Positions 6,653 through 10,854 of a stretch of 10,854 nt of DNA are shown one piece after another. The translations under genes and the position numbers were made by a program. A model generated the notes under the pieces. The model was not told the DNA's origin and searched no databases. It was given only the letters and a program-made list of their open reading frames with translations. This stretch comes from Spirochaetaceae bacterium (GTDB lineage Bacteria > Spirochaetota > Spirochaetia > B11-G9), in contig JAUVLL010000072.1 of NCBI GenBank assembly GCA_030600745.1, positions 1 to 10,854 of the forward strand, read 5' to 3'. Within the stretch, counting starts at the first letter, position 1. The number at the start of each line of letters is the position of its first letter.

Positions 6653-7225
6653 ATGAAAAAACTGGCGAATATGAAAATAGATGAAAAATTGGAATATTAT
6701 GGTGAATTACCATATACGATACAGTTAATTGAAAATGCAGATGGAACTTATTTCGGGTCTATAAAAGAACTTCGTGGATGTATGACTGAGGGAGAAACAA
6801 AACAAGAAGCTCTTGAAATGTTGGAAGATGCAAAATCAGCATGGCTTGAAATAGCAATAGAGGATGGAGATGAAATACCATTACCTGAAAGCTTAATTTC
6901 TAAGGAGTACAGTGGAAAATTTAATATTCGAATCCCAAAAAGCCTTCATCGACGTCTATCTGAAAATGCTGAGTTGGAAGGTGTTAGTCTGAATACTCAT
7001 ACTTTGGCAATACTTGAATCAGGGAATACCTTGATGCATCTTTTAAAGGAAAAGGGAGACTTTAATAAGTATTTGATACTCGAAAATAGTAAATTGAAGA
7101 ATGAGGTCTCAGAGTTAAAACAGGAAGGTAAACTCTTTCAACGTGGCTATTTTATTTCACCTAAATATAACTATGAAGATTTCCTGGCGGGTTCAAAACA
7201 ATTGACCTATAAAACAAGGAACTAA
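6653..7225 (+). CDS. hicB: HicB family antitoxin with RHH domain and long C-terminal extension
   Basis: HicB binds and inactivates HicA and usually represses the operon. Residues 20-85 form the HicB partial RNase H-like domain (LPYTIQLIENADGTYFGSI, then ELRGCMTEGETKQEALEMLEDA). Residues 88-122 are a ribbon-helix-helix DNA-binding domain: the strand KFNIRIPKSL, then helices RRLSENAELEG and SLNTHTLAILES. Residues 123-190 are extra compared with a typical HicB of about 110-150 residues. They contain a short charged helix (LENSKLKNEVSELKQE) and an aromatic-rich tail (F162, Y166, F167, Y172, Y174, F177, Y186). Given the SecB-like gene 11 bases downstream, this tail is a candidate chaperone-addiction segment. 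ATG 6653 is preceded by AAGGTG. A 69-base gap separates it from hicA, so a second promoter for hicB is possible but not clear. Confidence 0.88.
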   Translation: MKKLANMKIDEKLEYYGELPYTIQLIENADGTYFGSIKELRGCMTEGETKQEALEMLEDAKSAWLEIAIEDGDEIPLPESLISKEYSGKFNIRIPKSLHRRLSENAELEGVSLNTHTLAILESGNTLMHLLKEKGDFNKYLILENSKLKNEVSELKQEGKLFQRGYFISPKYNYEDFLAGSKQLTYKTRN

Positions 7226-7236
7226 AAGATAAAACT

Positions 7237-7710
7237 ATGGAATATAAAGATTTTGTAAATGCTCTTCAAATTTATGCAATAAGTATAAAGGAGTTTTCCT
7301 TTAAAAAATATGAATTTAATCTTGATGCAATTGGTGGTTTCTTCTTTAAAATTGATTCAAATGAAGTTGATATTATTGAGAAGACGGATAAGAAACTAAG
7401 ACTTCTAGTTCCGTTTAGTTTTGAAGTTGCAGACAAATCAGAAGATGAATCAGATGATGAATCAGATAAGATTTTTGTATCTCATATTCAGTTTGAGATG
7501 AGCTTTAATCTTCTTGATGTTGAAGAAATCCCTGAAGGATTTTTAGAGGAATATAAAGAGGATCGGATTAATGCAATAATACACCCATATCTTCGACAGG
7601 CTATATCGGATTCTCTCCAAAAGGCTAATTTACCTCCATTTATTCTTCCTCCATTAGAGTTTGTTTCTGAAGATATGGAAGAAGATGAAAAGGAAATAGA
7701 AGAGAGTTAG
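7237..7710 (+). CDS. SecB-like chaperone, probable TAC component
   Basis: SecB proteins are tetrameric holdase chaperones for unfolded proteins; some solitary members guard antitoxins in toxin-antitoxin-chaperone (TAC) modules. This protein has 157 residues. The beta-rich body is followed by the most recognisable stretch: HPYLRQAISDSLQKANLPP at 116-134, then FILPPLEF (135-142), which corresponds to the SecB pattern FPYxRExISDxxxxxxFPxxxLxPxxF. It lacks the zinc-binding C-terminal tail with which export SecB contacts SecA, and instead ends in an acidic tail (146-157), suggesting a role other than general secretion. An acidic loop at 66-77 comes from a 12-base tandem repeat. It follows hicB by 11 bases with only a weak ribosome binding site. 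I infer that it stabilises HicB. Confidence 0.8.
   Translation: MEYKDFVNALQIYAISIKEFSFKKYEFNLDAIGGFFFKIDSNEVDIIEKTDKKLRLLVPFSFEVADKSEDESDDESDKIFVSHIQFEMSFNLLDVEEIPEGFLEEYKEDRINAIIHPYLRQAISDSLQKANLPPFILPPLEFVSEDMEEDEKEIEES
7444..7467 (+). repeat. 12-bp tandem duplication inside the SecB-like gene
   Basis: GATGAATCAGAT occurs twice back to back and in frame, encoding DESD twice. It lengthens an acidic loop between two predicted beta strands of the chaperone. Confidence 0.9.
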
Positions 7711-7713
7711 AAA

Positions 7714-7929
7714 TTGAGAGAGTTTAATAATTACAATTACAAGCTTTATGTAAATAAGTTAAAAAATAATTTGGGTTTTACCGGATATTCTGTTGTATAT
7801 ATTCCAATAGAAAATGAGGTTGAAACGCGGCAATTATTTATCCAAGATAACCCAGTTTGCAAGAGCCGATCTGAATGTGAGCAGCGTCTTGAAAGAATGA
7901 CGGAAAGATGGATTAATGATAGTTTCTAA
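7714..7929 (+). CDS. Small protein of unknown function, last gene of the hicAB-secB-like operon
   Basis: This 71-residue frame starts at TTG 7714, three bases after the SecB-like stop, with GAGAG six bases upstream, which suggests translational coupling. No ATG in frame gives a sensible alternative start. The sequence has a short strand region (GYSVVYIPIENEVETRQLFI) and a C-terminal charged helix (SECEQRLERMTERWI), with two cysteines and no transmembrane segment. I recognise no family. The coding potential looks real because the frame fills the space exactly, but the non-standard start lowers confidence. Its stop overlaps by three bases the end of the truncated PIN gene on the other strand, exactly where that gene is cut, so the last codons may lie at a recombination junction. 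Confidence 0.55.
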   Translation: MREFNNYNYKLYVNKLKNNLGFTGYSVVYIPIENEVETRQLFIQDNPVCKSRSECEQRLERMTERWINDSF

Positions 7930-8165
7930 TTATGAATAAAGAAATCCCTATATTTTGCAACTATGTCGTCTCTTCCAAGCTGTTTAGGTTTCGTTATTAG
8001 TTCTATATAAGTGATATATGATGTTACAAAGGAGCTGTTATTTTCATATATTGAAGATAATAGTTGATCAATTATCTGTCCATAATCGGGATTATCCTCA
8101 AAATAATAGATAAATGGAGCAGTATCAAAGAATATTGTAGAGTTTGAGTTTAAACTTAACTCCAT
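7926..8165 (-). pseudogene. PIN-domain (VapC-like) toxin, truncated
   Basis: PIN toxins are magnesium-dependent ribonucleases with three or four conserved acidic residues. This 79-residue product keeps the N-terminal half: IFFDTAPFIYYFEDNP with the first catalytic aspartate, and SYITYIELITKP with the conserved glutamate. It stops after YRDFFIHN, so the C-terminal half, including the later aspartates, is missing compared with the usual 120-140 residues. No remnant appears beyond the stop; the plus-strand gene ending at 7929 begins there. Its ATG overlaps the antitoxin stop by ten bases (8156-8165), the normal coupling in toxin-antitoxin pairs. I expect no nuclease activity. Confidence 0.75.
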
Positions 8166-8418
8166 TCTGTTCTTTCCTGTTTAATATATTCTTCAATATT
8201 AACGTCCATCCAGATTTCTTTACCTAAACCCTTGCTTTTTCTAAAATCAAGTTTTCCCTGCTTTCTGCTATTTTCTGCTGAAGTTCCTACCTTTGTTAAT
8301 TTTGCGACTTCTTTACCGGATCTTTCTATAGTTATTTCTTCGTCTGTAAGCATTACTCTATTCAGCAATTCTCCGAAACGCTTTCTCGCTTTCTCGCCTT
8401 AACTGCAGAAATATTCAT
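8156..8418 (-). pseudogene. Phd/YefM-type antitoxin, frameshifted by an 8-bp duplication
   Basis: Starting at ATG 8418, with AAGGAG (8426-8431) seven bases upstream, translation gives MNISAVKARKRESVSENC and stops. Removing one copy of the 8-base repeat at 8381-8396 restores MNISAVKARKRFGELLNRV, which continues in frame with EEITIERSGKEVAKLTKV, the standard Phd/YefM fold. The C-terminal part (about residues 45-83) is the unstructured toxin-binding tail. These antitoxins repress their own promoter and neutralise the toxin encoded next. An internal ATG at 8368 could still give a 70-residue fragment without the N-terminal DNA-binding part, but the native gene is broken. The partner toxin is also truncated, so the loss should be harmless. 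Confidence 0.82.
8381..8396. repeat. 8-bp tandem duplication that breaks the antitoxin gene
   Basis: CTTTCTCG occurs twice in direct succession (8381-8388 and 8389-8396). One copy restores the antitoxin frame. It could come from replication slippage or be a target-site duplication left after an insertion element was lost. Confidence 0.9.
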
Positions 8419-8433
8419 ATATTTACTCCTTAC

Positions 8434-8449
8434 CAGTATGATCATACTG
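8434..8449. promoter_or_regulatory. 16-bp perfect palindrome, probable antitoxin operator
   Basis: CAGTATGATCATACTG is its own reverse complement. It sits three bases beyond the Shine-Dalgarno sequence of the Phd/YefM-type antitoxin, next to an AT-rich stretch suited to a promoter. Phd/YefM proteins bind such palindromes to autoregulate, so this is the likely old operator. Confidence 0.6.
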
Positions 8450-8597
8450 ATCATTATTATCATAATATAATAAATTAATAGAAAAGGAAATAAAAGCCTC
8501 ATCAAAGGAGATGAGCAGTTCAACCCTGGTATTACTACGAATACAGTATTCGGTATAGCCTATTGATCTTTTTACACCAGGAGCCTAATGTTCCTGC

Positions 8598-9227
8598 ATG
8601 GAAAATCATTTGGTCATATTTTTAACATCATTTGGTATTGCATTCTCCGGTGCCTTAATGCCCGGCCCGCTTCTAAGCGCGACCATCAGTGAAAGTATTC
8701 GCCGGGGTCCGTCGACAGGGCCTTTATTAATTCTTGGGCATGGTATTTTAGAGTTAATCCTGATAACAGCATTATTCCTGGGTCTGGCTCCAATCCTGGT
8801 TCAGAAGGAAGTTTTTGTCTTCATTGCCCTGGCAGGCGGTGGTTTTATGATCTTCATGGCTGTAGGTATGTTGAAGGGACTTTCTGGTCTAAGTCTACAG
8901 ACTGATGAGAGTATTTCGATAAATGGGAATCTGATCTTTCTTGGAGCAGGCTTAAGTCTGGCAAATCCATACTGGCTTATCTGGTGGGCTACCATTGGCT
9001 TAGGCTATATTCTATCGGCAGGTAAATTGGGATTGCCTGGAGTAATTATATTTTTTGCAGGCCACATTCTGGCCGATGCTCTATGGTATGTATTTGTATC
9101 TGCGGCAGTCTCGAAAACACGCAGTATTATGTCTGATAAGGTCTACCGGATTCTTATAGGAATTTGTGCAATATTTCTGCTCTCCTATGCACTTTACCTG
9201 ATTGGTACAGTCTTTTTTAAATCATAA
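8598..9227 (+). CDS. LysE/RhtB family amino-acid exporter
   Basis: These inner-membrane proteins export amino acids or related small molecules by proton exchange. The 209-residue product has six hydrophobic segments. The family signature lies near the N-terminus: FSGALMPGPLLSATISESIRRG followed by GPLLILGHGILELILI. A second conserved block, LSLANPYWLIWWATIG, lies mid-protein. The substrate cannot be told from sequence. An in-frame stop at 8586-8588 forces the start to be ATG 8598 or later. AGGAG at 8579-8583 is 14 bases away, rather far, so initiation may be weak. It is convergent with the phosphatase gene, with 37 bases between stops. It appears to be the first chromosomal gene after the island. 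Confidence 0.88.
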   Translation: MENHLVIFLTSFGIAFSGALMPGPLLSATISESIRRGPSTGPLLILGHGILELILITALFLGLAPILVQKEVFVFIALAGGGFMIFMAVGMLKGLSGLSLQTDESISINGNLIFLGAGLSLANPYWLIWWATIGLGYILSAGKLGLPGVIIFFAGHILADALWYVFVSAAVSKTRSIMSDKVYRILIGICAIFLLSYALYLIGTVFFKS

Positions 9228-9264
9228 ATTTCCTGTTCTTTAATTCTTTGATTAATTCATCCTG

Positions 9265-9762
9265 TTATCTGTCCTTCCCATAATTTTGGCAGAAATCTTT
9301 CTGTTCAGAACTTTCCGGGCCGGATCCGTTACTTCTTGTTATTTGCAGTGCATCATCCAAAGTATAACCAATCATCCTGAGCAGGATAACTGAAAAGGTT
9401 CCGGTACGACCAATCCCTCCAGTACAATGAACAAGAATGTTACCAGCTTTTAGATGCTCATATGCTTTGATAAGCGTTGTGTGATAATCTGAAAGCATTT
9501 TATCATCAACAGGTATTCCGTAATCCGGGACAGGATTGTAAATGATATGAATACCATCAAGCTGCTTATTTTCTACAGCCCGAAAGTAGTCAGGTGAGTA
9601 AGCCCTGATTTCAGATTTATTGGTCAGGCAAAATATTTGAGTTACATCATGATCATTCAGTTCCCTTATCACTTCATCCAGAGGCTCATATAATCCGGGC
9701 ATAGAATGCAGAAAGATATTTCCACTAGTTATGTTTTGCTTTATTTGTCTAAATAATCCCAC
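9265..9762 (-). CDS. Dual-specificity / protein-tyrosine phosphatase family protein
   Basis: The 165-residue protein has the CX5R phosphatase loop, VHCTGGIGRTGT, with nucleophile Cys113 and phosphate-binding Arg119. PVPDYGIP at 78-84 supplies a likely general acid, Asp80. The N-terminus (NIFLHSMPGL, then LNDHDVTQIFCLT) fits the small atypical dual-specificity phosphatase layout. The substrate is unknown: phosphotyrosine, phosphoserine or a phosphorylated small molecule are all possible. It has no signal peptide, so it is probably cytoplasmic. The start is GTG 9762, with a full AGGAGG (9768-9773) five bases upstream. It reads alone on the minus strand, divergent from the DUF4105 gene, with the 220-base region between them holding both promoters. 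Confidence 0.87.
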   Translation of the reverse strand: MGLFRQIKQNITSGNIFLHSMPGLYEPLDEVIRELNDHDVTQIFCLTNKSEIRAYSPDYFRAVENKQLDGIHIIYNPVPDYGIPVDDKMLSDYHTTLIKAYEHLKAGNILVHCTGGIGRTGTFSVILLRMIGYTLDDALQITRSNGSGPESSEQKDFCQNYGKDR

Positions 9763-9945
9763 GATATCCTCCTGTATGGGATGAGTGAATATTCAATAGA
9801 TCATTATACATCTTACATTAAAATTGTAATTTCATCCCAGATTTTACTATAATGTAACAATAATAAAAATTATATTATTTACTCCTGTAAATGACAGTAA
9901 AAATAGTTCTGGATTTTTTTCCTTATTTTCAAATAAAAAATGATC

Positions 9946-9975
9946 TTGATTATTAAAATAATCTCATGCAATAAT
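9946..9975 (+). promoter_or_regulatory. Possible promoter with inverted repeat upstream of the DUF4105 gene
   Basis: TTGATT (9946-9951) and AATAAT (9970-9975) are 18 bases apart. GATTATT (9948-9954) and AATAATC (9957-9963) form an inverted repeat over the -35 end and spacer, a possible operator. The predicted start site, near 9982, is next to the ATG at 9983. The rest of the intergenic stretch from 9775 is AT-rich with no gene. Confidence 0.4.
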
Positions 9976-9982
9976 CGGGGCT

Positions 9983-10854
9983 ATGAAGTATTTTAAGGTT
10001 ATATTGTCTGCATTATTTTTTTTTATTTTAATAATTAATGTTGAAGCAGTTGATAGAAATGGAGATAATCTGGAAGTTCGTTTGTTTATAATTGGTCAGG
10101 GAGACCCTGTTTATTCATTATTTGGACATACTGGAATTGCAATTAAAAATAAAGAAAATAACAGAGATGTTTTTTACGATTTCGGGAATTTCAGCTTTGC
10201 AGAAGATAAATTTTTTGAAAATTTTGCATTTGGGCATATGTCGTATATGGCTTATGCTGCCTACACAAAATCATACATAGCTTCAGTCTTACATGAAAAA
10301 CGCAATATTACTGAATATGTACTAAATCTTTCTGCTGAAAAAAAACTTGAAATGTATAATAGCCTGAATACAATGGTTCTACCGGAGAATAGAAATTATC
10401 TATATCACCACTATAGAGATAATTGCTCCACAAGAATCAGAGATTATATTGATGGTGCGGTAGATGGACAGTTGAAAATGGAAACGAAAATATATACAGG
10501 TTCAACTTTCAGGAAAAGTTTTTTACGGTTTACTGCACTTAAAGCAGGGGTAGGACCCGCCCTGTCTGTTCTACAGGGTCCGGAAATTGATAAAGTTATT
10601 ACAATCTGGCAGGAGATGTTTCTACCGGATACACTTGAGCATGTTATTGAAAATTTTAAATATAAAAACAGTAAAGGAAAAATTGTTCCACTGGTTGACT
10701 CAAAAAATATTATCTGCAATGCAGCAGATAGAGTAAAGGTCCCTGAAAGTTACACCCCTCCTTATGGCAGAGCTGTAATTATTTCACTTTTACTATCTTC
10801 TTTTATTGCACTTTTAAATTACCAAAGTAGAAAAAATCATAAAATACCTTTTAT
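9983..10854 (+). CDS. DUF4105 / Lnb N-terminal periplasmic domain protein (3' end outside window)
   Basis: The frame runs without a stop from ATG 9983 to the window edge, giving 290 residues. An uncleaved or cleaved signal segment covers about residues 4-22 (hydrophobic, then VEA). The periplasmic domain shows the DUF4105 pattern: LFGHTGIAI with His49, VFYDFGNFSF, ENFAFGHMSYM, LNLSAEKKLEMYNSL, and PENRNYLYHHYRDNCSTRIRD with Cys148. A hydrophobic helix at about 264-279 (AVIISLLLSSFIALL) starts a C-terminal membrane part that is cut off. As I recall, this domain is found in Lnb, a Bacteroides lipoprotein N-acyltransferase; whether this protein has that activity is unproven. GGGG ends only two bases before the ATG, so there is no proper ribosome binding site. 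Confidence 0.8.
   Translation, partial: MKYFKVILSALFFFILIINVEAVDRNGDNLEVRLFIIGQGDPVYSLFGHTGIAIKNKENNRDVFYDFGNFSFAEDKFFENFAFGHMSYMAYAAYTKSYIASVLHEKRNITEYVLNLSAEKKLEMYNSLNTMVLPENRNYLYHHYRDNCSTRIRDYIDGAVDGQLKMETKIYTGSTFRKSFLRFTALKAGVGPALSVLQGPEIDKVITIWQEMFLPDTLEHVIENFKYKNSKGKIVPLVDSKNIICNAADRVKVPESYTPPYGRAVIISLLLSSFIALLNYQSRKNHKIPF

Larger units (their letters stand above)
5028..8499. mobile_element. Decayed integrative island at the 3' end of tRNA-Leu (right end uncertain)
   Basis: An integrase remnant begins about 110 bases after the tRNA and reads away from it. It is followed by two toxin-antitoxin systems and a small unknown gene, typical accessory cargo, before ordinary chromosomal genes resume at 8598. 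I found no second copy of the tRNA 3' end, so the right boundary is a guess placed after the last toxin-antitoxin operator. The missing attR and broken integrase suggest an old, immobile remnant. Confidence 0.5.

Noticed and set aside
8505..8535. GTTCAACCCTGGTA as a remnant of the tRNA T arm and hence attR.
   Set aside because: Only the six bases GTTCAA match well, the stem cannot form, and nothing else of the tRNA 3' end is nearby.
8643..8650. TCTCCGGT, also found at the end of the tRNA-Leu, as a possible attR.
   Set aside because: It is an eight-base match inside the conserved coding sequence of the exporter, most likely chance.
10444..10719. A minus-strand frame inside the DUF4105 gene.
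   Set aside because: The plus strand carries a clear conserved domain through this stretch.

Overview
The window looks like AT-rich chromosomal DNA of a spirochaete, probably a free-living member of the Spirochaetales. The main evidence is a tandem pair of FlaA periplasmic flagellar sheath genes, a family essentially restricted to spirochaetes. A lipoprotein, an OmpA-type envelope protein and signal-peptide-rich neighbours fit a diderm with periplasmic flagella. I infer the phylum from these proteins only and do not name a species.

Layout. 1-1204: the end of a polytopic membrane protein and a lipoprotein of unknown role. 1231-2821: a flaA operon with a perfect-consensus sigma-70 promoter, two flaA paralogues and a rho-independent terminator. 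2889-4064: a secreted protein with a C-terminal OmpA domain. 4051-4867 (minus): tatD, frameshifted in a homopolymer run. 4943-5027: tRNA-Leu(UAA).

From the 3' end of the tRNA to about 8.4-8.5 kb lies a decayed integrative island. It begins with a tyrosine recombinase that has two in-frame stops, a lost His-x-x-Arg motif and no C-terminus. Next is an apparently intact operon of HicA toxin, HicB antitoxin, a SecB-like chaperone and a small unknown gene. This has the layout of a toxin-antitoxin-chaperone (TAC) module: HicB carries an unusual C-terminal extension of about 68 residues that could be a chaperone-addiction segment, and the SecB-like protein is the likely partner. The island ends in a dead second toxin-antitoxin pair on the minus strand. 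Its Phd/YefM-type antitoxin is frameshifted by an 8-bp tandem duplication and its PIN toxin is cut after about half the domain.

8598-10854 returns to chromosomal-type genes: a LysE/RhtB-type exporter, a minus-strand dual-specificity/tyrosine phosphatase, and a plus-strand DUF4105 (Lnb N-terminal periplasmic domain) protein that runs off the window.

The most interesting object is the HicA-HicB-SecB-like operon, with a palindrome inside its promoter and a 9-bp inverted repeat that could mask the hicA ribosome binding site. It remains intact while the integrase and the second toxin-antitoxin pair around it have decayed.
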